Shown piece after piece: positions 9,312 through 16,857 of a stretch of DNA of 64,000 nucleotides; position 1 is the stretch's first letter; the number at the start of each line of letters is the position of its first letter. Location of the stretch: NCBI RefSeq assembly GCF_000376225.1, contig NZ_AQXL01000135.1, forward strand, positions 62,001-126,000, given 5' to 3'. The notes under the pieces are model-generated. The model saw nothing but the letters and a program-made list of their open reading frames with translations, was not told the DNA's origin and ran no database searches. Source of the stretch: Effusibacillus pohliae DSM 22757 (GTDB lineage: Bacteria; Bacillota; Bacilli; Tumebacillales; Effusibacillaceae). The translations under genes were made by a program, and so were the position numbers.

Positions 9312-9329
9312 ATACCAACCGGTTGGTAT
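9312..9329. promoter_or_regulatory. Perfect 18-bp palindrome, TetR-type operator candidate
   Basis: ATACCAACC and GGTTGGTAT are exact reverse complements with no spacer. The site ends 16 bases before the acyl-CoA ligase start and just ahead of its ribosome site. Operators of TetR-family regulators of fatty-acid genes often have this TACCNACCGGTNGGTA look. The cognate regulator is not in the window. Confidence 0.6.
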
Positions 9330-9344
9330 TTTGGGGGGAGCTTG

Positions 9345-11018
9345 ATGAACGCGCGTCATTTTTCATTCTGGCCGAAACGGATTCCGAAGTCGCTGACCGT
9401 TCCGCAAACCTCGGTGTACGACAATCTGGAAGTGACGGCCCGCCGGTATCCCGCCAAAACGGCGGTTCATTACTACGGTGCCGACATCTCCTACCGGCAA
9501 TTGGTTGAGGAAGTCAACTTGCTGGCCGGTTTCATGCAAAATCGGCTTGGCGTGGCAAAAGGTGACCGTGTACTCCTGTACATGCAGAATTCCCCGCAAT
9601 TTATGATCGCTTTTTACGCGATCCTGCGGGCGAATGCGGTGGTGGTACCGATCAATCCGATGCTTGTCACGGAAGAACTGGCTTTCTACATACAAGACGC
9701 CGAAGCAAAAGTGGCGATCGTCGGACAGGAACTTTTGGAGCGGATCGCGCCGCTGCGGCAGGCGACCGGATTGCAGGACATCATTCTCGCCGCATATTCC
9801 GATTACGCGCCAGCCGATTCCGATTTTTTGCTGCCGCCTGAGGTCGGCGCTCCCCGCCTGACGGTGGACGATCCTTTTATCACCTGTTGGCGGCAAGCGC
9901 TTGCCTGCGGTTTGCTGCCCGGTCCCCATACGACGGGAGCGCACGATTTGGCCGTTTTGCCTTACACATCCGGAACCACCGGCACACCGAAAGGATGTAT
10001 GCATACCCACTGCTCCACCCAGGCGAACATTGCCGGCGCGGCCGTGTGGTCCAATCTGACTCCCAATTCCGTGGTACTGACCACTTTGCCGCTGTTTCAT
10101 GTCACAGGCATGCAGCACAGCATGAACGCGCCGATTTTTGCCGGCAGCAGCATGGTGGTGATGACGCGCTGGAACCGGGAAACGGCCGCGCAGCTGATTG
10201 AACGGTTTGGCTGTACCCACTGGACGAACATCAGCACGATGGTGGTGGACTTCCTCTCAAATCCCAATCTCGCCAACTACAATTTGTCCACCCTGGAAGC
10301 GGTGGGCGGCGGAGGGGCGCCGCTGCCGGAAGCGGTCGGCGAAAAGCTGTACCAACTGACAGGCGTCCGTTACTTCGAAGGATACGGGTTGAGCGAAACC
10401 ATCTCGCAAACACACTTTAACCCGCCTGACCGGCCCAAACTGCAATGCATGGGCATTCCCTCGTTTGACGTGGATGCCCGCGTTGTAGACCCGGAAACGC
10501 TGCGGGAACTGGGACCCGGCGAGCAGGGGGAAGTGATCGTGCACGGGCCGCAGGTGTTCAAAGGGTATTGGAAGCGTCCGGAAGAGACGGAAAAATCGTT
10601 TGTCACCATCGACGGGAAAAGGTTCTTCCGGACAGGGGACATCGCCCAATATGACGAGGAAGGGTATTATTTTATGGTCGACCGCGTCAAGCGGATGATC
10701 AACGCGGCGGGATACAAAGTGTGGCCGACGGAAGTCGAGTCGATTTTGTACAAACACCCTGCCGTTCAGCAGGCGTGCGTGATTGGAGTTCCGGATGAGC
10801 GGCGGGGGGAAACGGTCAAGGCGTTCATCGTACTGCATGAGAAGGACCGCGGCAAAGTGACCGAGCAGGACATTATTGAATGGTCGAAACAGCGGATGGC
10901 CGCCTACAAGTATCCCCGAATCGTAGAGTTCCTCGACCAGCTGCCGATGTCAGGCAGCGGCAAAATTCTCTGGCGGAAACTGCAGGAAGCGGAACTGGCG
11001 AAAATGAAAGAGGCCTGA
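9345..11018 (+). CDS. AMP-dependent acyl-CoA synthetase
   Basis: ANL-superfamily ligase that adenylates a carboxylic acid, most likely a fatty acid, and transfers it to CoA. The P-loop-like YTSGTTGTPKG, the GYGLSET motif, the hinge YYFMVDRVKRMINAAGYKVWP and the late catalytic lysine in GSGKILWRKL are all present. With start ATG 9345 (GGGGGGAG upstream) the protein has 557 residues; an ATG at 9294 lies before the palindrome and is unlikely. It precedes the lactonase gene by about 90 bases in the same direction. Chain-length preference cannot be told. Confidence 0.9.
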   Translation: MNARHFSFWPKRIPKSLTVPQTSVYDNLEVTARRYPAKTAVHYYGADISYRQLVEEVNLLAGFMQNRLGVAKGDRVLLYMQNSPQFMIAFYAILRANAVVVPINPMLVTEELAFYIQDAEAKVAIVGQELLERIAPLRQATGLQDIILAAYSDYAPADSDFLLPPEVGAPRLTVDDPFITCWRQALACGLLPGPHTTGAHDLAVLPYTSGTTGTPKGCMHTHCSTQANIAGAAVWSNLTPNSVVLTTLPLFHVTGMQHSMNAPIFAGSSMVVMTRWNRETAAQLIERFGCTHWTNISTMVVDFLSNPNLANYNLSTLEAVGGGGAPLPEAVGEKLYQLTGVRYFEGYGLSETISQTHFNPPDRPKLQCMGIPSFDVDARVVDPETLRELGPGEQGEVIVHGPQVFKGYWKRPEETEKSFVTIDGKRFFRTGDIAQYDEEGYYFMVDRVKRMINAAGYKVWPTEVESILYKHPAVQQACVIGVPDERRGETVKAFIVLHEKDRGKVTEQDIIEWSKQRMAAYKYPRIVEFLDQLPMSGSGKILWRKLQEAELAKMKEA

Positions 11019-11106
11019 ACGGCATCCCGGAACGACATCCAGACTCCGCACCTTTGCAGGGAAACCGGCCAGGAATCCAAACCGAGGAGAAAGGGAGGAG
11101 TTTCCA

Positions 11107-12114
11107 ATGACCAGAATGGTGAATACGGTGACGGGACCTGTTTCGGTCGATCATCTGGGGAAGACGCTGATTCATGAACATTTTGTGTTCGGATACCCCG
11201 GTTTTCAAGGAGACACCACGCTGGCGCCGTATGACCGGGAAGCTGCATTGCAGGTCGGAATCCATGTAGCAGAGCGGCTGAAAGCGCATGGGGTAAAAAC
11301 GGTCGTCGACCCGACCCCCAACGAGTGCGGCCGCGACCCGGAGCTGTTGCGGGAAATTTCGGAGCGCACCGGCATCCAGATCATCTGCGCAACCGGTTAC
11401 TACTACGAAGGGGAATCCGCGACCGCCTATTTCAAATTCCGGGCCGCCTTGGGTGACGCCGAAACGGAAATCTATGAAATGTTCATGAGAGAGATCACCG
11501 AGGGAATCGGACGGTCGGGAATCAAACCGGGGATCATCAAGCTGGCGTCCAGCAAAGACCGGATCACCGATTACGAGCGGATGTTCTTCCGAGCGGCCGC
11601 GAGAGCGCAAAAAGAGACGGGCATTACGATCGTGACCCACACCCAGGAGGGCACGATGGGGCCGGAACAGGCCGAACTGCTCGTGTCGTTGGGGGCGGAC
11701 CCGGACCGCATCGTGATCGGCCACATGTGCGGGAACACGGATGTTTCCTATCATCTGCGGACGTTAAAACACGGTGTCAATATCGCGTTTGACCGGTTCG
11801 GAATCCAGGGAATGGTCGGGGCACCGATGGACGAAGAGCGGGTGACCGTTTTGCTGGGGCTGCTCGGAAAAGGGTACGGCGACAAAATCATGCTGGCGCA
11901 CGACACGGTCAACTTCTGGCTGGGAAGACCGCTGGTTCTGCCGGAGCCGGTGCAGCAGTTGATGGCCAATTGGCATCCGACTCATTTGTTTGAAAACATT
12001 CTCCCCGCGCTGAGGCAGGCGGGAATCTCCGAAGAACTGATCGATACGCTGTTTGTGGAAAATCCGAAGCGACTGTTTGGCGGGAAAATTGCTGCGCAGG
12101 AGCAGTCTGCTTGA
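11107..12114 (+). CDS. Phosphotriesterase-like lactonase (PTE/PLL family)
   Basis: Binuclear-metal amidohydrolase of the phosphotriesterase family, 335 residues. Metal ligands are visible: HEH at residues 23-25, the lysine (usually carbamylated) in GIIKLAS, histidines in VTHTQ and VIGHM, and the aspartate in LAHDT. Characterised relatives hydrolyse lactones such as acyl-homoserine lactones and, promiscuously, organophosphates. The start has GGGAGGAG at good spacing. It probably shares a transcript with the acyl-CoA ligase upstream, which would fit processing of acyl lactones or related acids, but that pairing is inference. Confidence 0.88.
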   Translation: MTRMVNTVTGPVSVDHLGKTLIHEHFVFGYPGFQGDTTLAPYDREAALQVGIHVAERLKAHGVKTVVDPTPNECGRDPELLREISERTGIQIICATGYYYEGESATAYFKFRAALGDAETEIYEMFMREITEGIGRSGIKPGIIKLASSKDRITDYERMFFRAAARAQKETGITIVTHTQEGTMGPEQAELLVSLGADPDRIVIGHMCGNTDVSYHLRTLKHGVNIAFDRFGIQGMVGAPMDEERVTVLLGLLGKGYGDKIMLAHDTVNFWLGRPLVLPEPVQQLMANWHPTHLFENILPALRQAGISEELIDTLFVENPKRLFGGKIAAQEQSA

Positions 12115-12338
12115 GCCGCCCGGGAGATCGACCCATTTGTCGAACATGATTTGCGCGACCACGGGGCGACGCCGGAACAAAGGGATACCGCGGATTCCGC
12201 CTGGTCGTATGCGGTCGGCACGATATGAGCATACTGTGGCGATTGCAGAGGAAGGACCGTTGATTTTAACCGAACAAGAAGTTGGCTGAATGGCGGTTGA
12301 AATTGCAATGAATAACTCGCTTGTGATATCATAAAGAT
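12115..12338. other. Intergenic stretch without a recognised gene, with sRNA promoter
   Basis: Short open stretches here lack start signals and resemble no family I know. At its right end TTGCAA (12303-12308), 18 bases, and an extended -10 TGATATCAT (12324-12332) make a convincing plus-strand promoter for the RNA annotated next. Confidence 0.5.
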
Positions 12339-12467
12339 AAATAAGAGTCGGGTGGTCAGACCCGACTCCTGTACAGTCGGCTTGGGTGGTTATGCTTCCA
12401 CTCAAGTTTTGGGAATGAAAGAAGTAGCCACCCACGGCTGCAACCTTGGGGGTGGCTACTTCTTTTT
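12339..12467 (+). ncRNA. Candidate antisense antitoxin RNA of a type I system
   Basis: An RNA of about 130 nt is predicted from the promoter at 12303-12332. It folds a 9-bp stem (GAGTCGGGT 12345-12353 with ACCCGACTC 12360-12368). It ends in a 13-bp terminator stem (GAAGTAGCCACCC 12421-12433 with its complement 12450-12462) followed by five T. No open frame with a ribosome site is inside. Its 3' end is complementary to the 3' end of the toxin mRNA on the other strand, the same convergent layout as txpA/RatA in Bacillus subtilis. Confidence 0.6.
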
Positions 12468-12551
12468 GTTCAAAGCAACCACTAAGGCAACGAGGGAAAC
12501 GATCAACATGGCAAACGAAATCATCAGTTGAAGCGCATCCTTTATTTCCAT
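12456..12551 (-). CDS. Holin-like type I toxin, 31 residues
   Basis: The encoded peptide is 31 residues. It has a short charged start (MEIKD), one hydrophobic membrane helix from about residue 7 to 27, and a lysine tail (NKKK). This matches the small putative holin-like toxin family of Bacillota (Hol_Tox type), whose members depolarise the membrane when translated unchecked. A strong GGCAGGAGGTGAG ribosome site precedes the ATG, and an extended -10 promoter lies about 60 bases upstream. The stop codon is inside the terminator stem shared with the convergent RNA. Toxicity is inferred from family features, not shown. Confidence 0.78.
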   Translation of the reverse strand: MEIKDALQLMISFAMLIVSLVALVVALNKKK

Positions 12552-12604
12552 CAGTGTCTCACCTCCTGCCACGGAGGGAAGACAAACACCCAAGGTTCGA
12601 CTGT

Positions 12605-12640
12605 ACAGTTACGATTATATCATAGAACTGATGTTCGTAT
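12605..12640 (-). promoter_or_regulatory. Toxin gene promoter (extended -10)
   Basis: On the minus strand TGATATAAT includes a perfect TATAAT (12619-12614) with the TG extension. The -35 is poor. Transcription would start near 12607, giving a leader of about 55 nt with the strong ribosome site. Confidence 0.6.
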
Positions 12641-12738
12641 ATACTGGCGAATTCCTAGTATTCTAAAATAGAGACAGTTGCAGTTGGGGGAGGGCTGTTT
12701 CTGGTTGCCGCACCTGTTCTGTTGGTCATCATTACGAT

Positions 12739-12782
12739 TGGTTTCGCTGGTTAAAAGTGGTGGTTTCGCTGGTTAAAAGTGG
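12739..12782. repeat. 22-bp perfect tandem duplication
   Basis: The 22-mer at 12739-12760 is repeated exactly at 12761-12782. It lies at the broken 5' end of the EamA remnant and looks like a slippage duplication. Confidence 0.9.
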
Positions 12783-13270
12783 CTTTTGGCGTCCATGATT
12801 GTACATGGAGTGTACACATATCTCTTAGCCAAGACGTATATGGTCTCGGACTTGTCGCAAGCCTACCCGCTGATGCCGGCACTGCCCCTTTGCTGGTTCC
12901 GATGATTGGAGTTCTGTTGCTTGGTGAACGGCTCACGTTCTTTGGGTGGGTTGGAGTGGCGGGCAATTTCGCAAACATGGCTGCATTGTCATGGGCTGTT
13001 CTGCGTTCCCACGAAATTCGGCAAGAATGGGCGATGAATTGGCGAACGGTGCTGCTTGGCGGCGTAATGGCGCCGGGCGGATACCTGTTGTTTTTGTACG
13101 CGGCGGGAATGGCGTCCGTGTCGCAGTTGGCGCCGATGCGGGAGATCGGCACGGTGTTTGGAACGGTGCTCGGCATCCTGGTTTTACGGGAGCGGCAGGC
13201 GGTGCGGCGCATACTGTCATCCGTCTTGATTACCACAGGCGTGATCATGTTAGGAATCTGGGGAAAATAG
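12739..13270 (+). pseudogene. EamA/DMT-family transporter remnant
   Basis: The C-terminal half of a ten-helix drug/metabolite (EamA) transporter is readable, ending in PMREIGTVFGTVLGILVLRERQ and a final helix. It needs two frame changes. The segment MIVHGVYTYLLAKTY..LSQAYPLM lies in one frame (from 12795), while the parts before about 12793 and after about 12885 (PMIGVLLLGERLT onwards) share another. The first helices are absent and a tandem duplication sits at the break. This is a decayed gene, not a single sequencing slip. Substrate unknown. Confidence 0.75.
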
Positions 13271-13280
13271 GGGGCGCGAC

Positions 13281-14012
13281 ATGCTTGAATCGATTCGCTC
13301 AACGATGAAAAACAGGAAGGCGTCGGTGATGGGCCAGCAACAACTGTTCCGGTCGGCCGTGCTGCTGCCGCTTGTGGAGCAGAACGGCGAACTGTGCGTT
13401 CTGTTCGAAGAACGAGCACACCACCTGAACCGGCAACCGGGGGAAATCTGTTTTCCGGGCGGACGCATCGATCCAACCGACGAACATGAGCTGGCGGCGG
13501 CGATTCGGGAAACCTGCGAAGAACTGGGACTGGAACGCGAGGCGGTGGAACCGCTTGGGCCGTTGGATTATATCGTGAATTCGTTCCAAATCATCTACCC
13601 GTTTGTCGGGTGGATTACCGATTTTGCTAAAATCAGGCCGAACCTGGACGAGGTGGCGAGCGTGTTTTGCGTCCCGCTGAGTTACTTGCGAAACACAACT
13701 CCTGATTTGCACTACGTGGATTTGAGAGTGACGCCGCCGGACGATTTTCCGTTCGACCGGATTCCCCACGGACGGAACTACAAGTGGCGGAGCGGGAAGA
13801 TTCCCGAGTATTTTTATTTCTACGGGGATCGTGTGATCTGGGGGCTGACCGCAAGGATTCTGCACCATTTTTTGCTGGTCACGCAGGAGGAACGTCGCGT
13901 TGACGGTGCGCCTTTCGTCCACATCCGGGAAAGCAACCCGAACTGTCCAAAAACAGCATTGTGTACTCGGAAACAGGGTTCCAAACAATTTTTTGGAGGG
14001 GAACCATCATGA
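13281..14012 (+). CDS. NUDIX hydrolase, CoA pyrophosphatase-like
   Basis: NUDIX-box hydrolase with FPGGRIDPTDEHELAAAIRE followed by TCEELGL, the form typical of CoA diphosphatases (NudL/YeaB group), which split CoA into phosphopantetheine and 3',5'-ADP. The core ends near HHFLLVTQEE. About 40 further residues, rich in Asn, Cys and Lys, run to the stop and are not family-like. The stop codon overlaps the ATG of the next gene (ATGA), suggesting coupling. The start at 13281 has a G-rich site upstream. Substrate is inferred from motif shape only. Confidence 0.8.
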   Translation: MLESIRSTMKNRKASVMGQQQLFRSAVLLPLVEQNGELCVLFEERAHHLNRQPGEICFPGGRIDPTDEHELAAAIRETCEELGLEREAVEPLGPLDYIVNSFQIIYPFVGWITDFAKIRPNLDEVASVFCVPLSYLRNTTPDLHYVDLRVTPPDDFPFDRIPHGRNYKWRSGKIPEYFYFYGDRVIWGLTARILHHFLLVTQEERRVDGAPFVHIRESNPNCPKTALCTRKQGSKQFFGGEPS

Positions 14013-14310
14013 TCCTGGAAGCTGTCATGCTGCAAGTGAAACAGGGAATGCAACAGGAATACGAAGAGGCTTTTTGCAAGGCATCCCGTATCATCTGATC
14101 AATGAATGGCTACTTGGGCCACGAACTGCATCGGTGTATGGAAACCCAGGGAAAATATCTGCTTTTCGTCAAGTGGAAAAAGCTTGAAGACCATACGATC
14201 GGATTCCGGCAATCGCCTGAGTACCAGGAATGGAAAAAAGCTGCTGCACCGCTTTTACGACCCGTTTTCCACCGTTGAGCACTTTGAAAAAGTGGAACTT
14301 TCCGAGTTGA
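14009..14310 (+). pseudogene. Antibiotic-biosynthesis-monooxygenase-like protein, disrupted
   Basis: Translation from ATG 14009 (TTGGAGGGG upstream) gives the start of a small ABM-fold protein. An in-frame TGA at 14096-14098 interrupts it between CKASRII and SMNGYLGHEL. The same frame then continues as a good match, LLFVKWKKLEDH and FRQSPEYQEWK, until an A6 run (14234-14239). There the frame shifts to the segment LLHRFYDPFSTVEHFEKVE. Two independent lesions make this a pseudogene unless the TGA is read through. ABM-fold proteins are small oxygenase or heme-binding dimers. Family call is moderately sure. Confidence 0.7.
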
Positions 14311-14336
14311 TTACCCTGATCAAAAAAAAGCGGACC

Positions 14337-14849
14337 CTACGCAGGATCCACCAATTGAAACCCTTCTTTTTGCAACGCCGCTTTCGCCTCGGCGATCGTG
14401 TCGGCATCTTCCGCCAGCAGCGTGTGGTAGTGGAGCCCGCCCGTCACTTCGGAAAACAATGGAATCGGCGAGCGGTCCCTTTTTTCAACGAATTCTTTTA
14501 CGTCTCTTGGTGTCCGAATGTTTAATTCGCCTTTAATCCGGCCGTACACCGGATGATCGATAAACACGTCCTCGACTGTGACGTGGTGGGCGACGAGGAT
14601 TTCCAATTCCCGTTTCAGTTGTTCGGGGGTATGGATAATGCCCAGCACCTCGCGATATTGAGACTTGGAACCGTGTGCCAGCATGTAGCCTTGCGTCGTG
14701 CTGATGATGTCGAAACCGTCTTTGCGCAGGAAGGCGATGTCCTGCACGATCGTTTGTCGGCTGACGTCCAGCGCATCGGCCAGATGGGAGCCTGGAATCG
14801 GCTTGTTGGATGACTTCAGGATATCCAAAAGCTGTTGTCTGCGATCCAT
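14337..14849 (-). CDS. niaR: NiaR, niacin-responsive repressor of NAD synthesis
   Basis: Transcription repressor with an N-terminal helix-turn-helix (ADALDVSRQTIVQDIAFLRK) and a C-terminal 3H domain named for three conserved histidines, visible in AHHVTVEDVFIDHPVYG and GGLHYHTLL. Known NiaR (YrxA) proteins bind nicotinic acid and repress nadBCA and niacin uptake. About 170 residues from ATG 14849; an earlier ATG at 14867 is possible, as the GGAGG element is 12 bases before 14849. Last gene of the minus-strand nad operon, as in several Bacillales. Confidence 0.9.
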   Translation of the reverse strand: MDRRQQLLDILKSSNKPIPGSHLADALDVSRQTIVQDIAFLRKDGFDIISTTQGYMLAHGSKSQYREVLGIIHTPEQLKRELEILVAHHVTVEDVFIDHPVYGRIKGELNIRTPRDVKEFVEKRDRSPIPLFSEVTGGLHYHTLLAEDADTIAEAKAALQKEGFQLVDPA

Positions 14850-14886
14850 GCGGCGGCAAGCCTCCATCAAACTGATTTGTTCCAGA

Positions 14887-15990
14887 CTACGATATCTGCA
14901 GCATCCGGTCAATCGCCAGCTTGGCCCAGCGGGCGGTTTCCGGTTCCACTTGGATCACATTTTGCGGCGTGCCGGTCACCAGATTTTCCAGGGCCCAGAG
15001 CAAGTGCGGCCGGTCGATCCGGTTCATCGTCAAACACGGGCAGATCATCTCGTTCAGCGACACAATGAACTGTTCCGGATGCTCTTGTGCCAGCCGGTTG
15101 ACCAGGTTGTGTTCGGTGCCTATCGCCCATTTCGTGCCGGGCGGGGCTTTGCGGACCGCCTTGATGATATAGTCGGTCGAGCCGTGCTCATCCGCTAACT
15201 GGACAGTCTCATACATGCATTCCGGATGCACCAGCACCCGGATGTCCGGGTATTTGGCTCGCACTTCCTGCACGTGCCGCGGCTCAAACTTCATATGGAC
15301 GGAACAGTGCCCCTTCCACAGAATAACCCGCGGATCGCCTTCGCCGTGCGGAAACTCGATCGCCATTTCTTTCGGATTGTAGACGCACATCTCGTTCAGC
15401 GGAATCCCGAATTTCACCCCGGTGTTGCGGCCGAGGTGCTGGTCGGGCAGGAACAGGATGCGCTGCTTGGCTTGCAGGGCGTACGCAAAAATTTTCTCGG
15501 CGTTGGACGAAGTCACCGTCAACCCGCCATGTTTCCCGACGAACGCCTTAATAGCGGCGGTCGAGTTCACGTAGGTGACAGGGATGATCGAGTCGCCATA
15601 CCGCTCCGTAATCAGTTCCCAACATTCTTCCACTTCCTGGTCGTCCGCCATGTCGGCCATCGAACAGCCCGCTTTCATGTCGGGCAGAATCACGATTTGC
15701 TCGTCGGATGTGAGAATGTCGGCCGTTTCGGCCATAAAGTGGACGCCGCAAAACACCACATACTTGGCGTCTTTCAACTCGGCCGCGATCCGGGCCAACT
15801 GCAGCGAATCGCCGCGATAGTCGGAAAATGCGATCACATCATCCCGCTGATAATGATGACCGAGAATCACCAGGTCTTTCCCCAACACCTGTTTGGCGGC
15901 CGCGATCCGACGGTTCAGCTCCTCCGACGACAAAAGCGAGTATTCGTGAACTCCCGGGTCTTCGATGATCAGATCATTCACCATCGCCAT
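14887..15990 (-). CDS. nadA: Quinolinate synthase NadA
   Basis: Condenses iminoaspartate from NadB with dihydroxyacetone phosphate to quinolinate, using an oxygen-sensitive [4Fe-4S] cluster. Family segments VILGHHYQRDD, FCGVHFMAET, HPEC and ICPCLTMNRI contain the cluster cysteines. 367 residues, the long Bacillus-type form. ATG 15990 is chosen because AAGGGGGA lies eight bases upstream. The gene follows nadC by 21 bases, and the dedicated cysteine desulfurase NifS, which in B. subtilis matures this cluster, is divergent from the operon. Confidence 0.95.
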   Translation of the reverse strand: MAMVNDLIIEDPGVHEYSLLSSEELNRRIAAAKQVLGKDLVILGHHYQRDDVIAFSDYRGDSLQLARIAAELKDAKYVVFCGVHFMAETADILTSDEQIVILPDMKAGCSMADMADDQEVEECWELITERYGDSIIPVTYVNSTAAIKAFVGKHGGLTVTSSNAEKIFAYALQAKQRILFLPDQHLGRNTGVKFGIPLNEMCVYNPKEMAIEFPHGEGDPRVILWKGHCSVHMKFEPRHVQEVRAKYPDIRVLVHPECMYETVQLADEHGSTDYIIKAVRKAPPGTKWAIGTEHNLVNRLAQEHPEQFIVSLNEMICPCLTMNRIDRPHLLWALENLVTGTPQNVIQVEPETARWAKLAIDRMLQIS

Positions 15991-16011
15991 TTGCAAAATC
16001 CCCCTTAGCTC

Positions 16012-16857
16012 TCATGGATGATTTTTTCCGTTCAGATCGAGGCTGATGTCCATCGCCCGCACCGAATGCGTCAGCCAGCCGAGGGAGATGATGTCCACTC
16101 CGGTGGCGGCAAAATCCCGCACGGTTTCCGGCGTGATCCCGCCCGACGCTTCGGTGATCGCCCGGCCGTTCACGATCTGCACCGCCTCCGTCAGCATGGC
16201 GGGCGACATGTTATCCAGCAAGATCACGTCCGCGCCCGCTGCGACCGCCTCTTTCACCTGTTCCAGCGTGTCGGTTTCCACTTCGATTTTCACCAGGTGC
16301 CCGATCCGGCTTTTGATTTTTGTAACGGCCGCCGTCAGCGAACCGGCTGCCGCGATATGGTTATCCTTGATCATCACTGCATCGTACAGGCCAAACCGAT
16401 GGTTGACGCCGCCGCCCACCGTGACCGCGTATTTGTCAAAGATCCGCAGCCCCGGCACCGTTTTGCGGGTGTCGGCAATGCGCACGGGCAGATCTTCCAC
16501 TTTGCGGCAGACGTCGCGGGTGGTCGTCGCAATCCCGGACATCCGCTGCAGCAAGTTTAACGCGACCCGCTCAGCCGACAGAATCGCCCGCGCACTTCCG
16601 GTGACGGTGGCGAGCACGTCCCCTTTTTGCACGTCGGCCCCGTCCTGCACATGCGCTTCGAAGCGAACTTGCGGATCGAGCAGGCGAAACGTTTCTTCCG
16701 CTACCAGCAAGCCGGCGACTCTCCCCGCCTGTTTGGCAAGCAGTGCGCCGCCAATTTGCTCACCCGGTTCAAACATCAGTTCCGACGTCAGATCCCGGTG
16801 TCCGATATCTTCAATCAACGCTTGCTGAAGCAACTGGCGTACGAGCAACAGATTCAT
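16012..16857 (-). CDS. nadC: Nicotinate-nucleotide pyrophosphorylase NadC
   Basis: Quinolinate phosphoribosyltransferase that makes nicotinate mononucleotide with loss of CO2. The RTRKT-like IADTRKTVPGLR, the KYAVTVGGGVNHRFGL segment and IEVETDTLEQ are diagnostic. 281 residues, standard. The ATG has AAGGAGG upstream, and the gene overlaps the end of nadB by 47 bases, so expression is coupled. Confidence 0.96.
   Translation of the reverse strand: MNLLLVRQLLQQALIEDIGHRDLTSELMFEPGEQIGGALLAKQAGRVAGLLVAEETFRLLDPQVRFEAHVQDGADVQKGDVLATVTGSARAILSAERVALNLLQRMSGIATTTRDVCRKVEDLPVRIADTRKTVPGLRIFDKYAVTVGGGVNHRFGLYDAVMIKDNHIAAAGSLTAAVTKIKSRIGHLVKIEVETDTLEQVKEAVAAGADVILLDNMSPAMLTEAVQIVNGRAITEASGGITPETVRDFAATGVDIISLGWLTHSVRAMDISLDLNGKNHP

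Noticed and set aside
12345-12368. The 9-bp stem GAGTCGGGT/ACCCGACTC as a terminator of the lactonase gene
   Set aside because: No T run follows, and it lies directly downstream of a promoter, so it is better read as part of the candidate antisense RNA.
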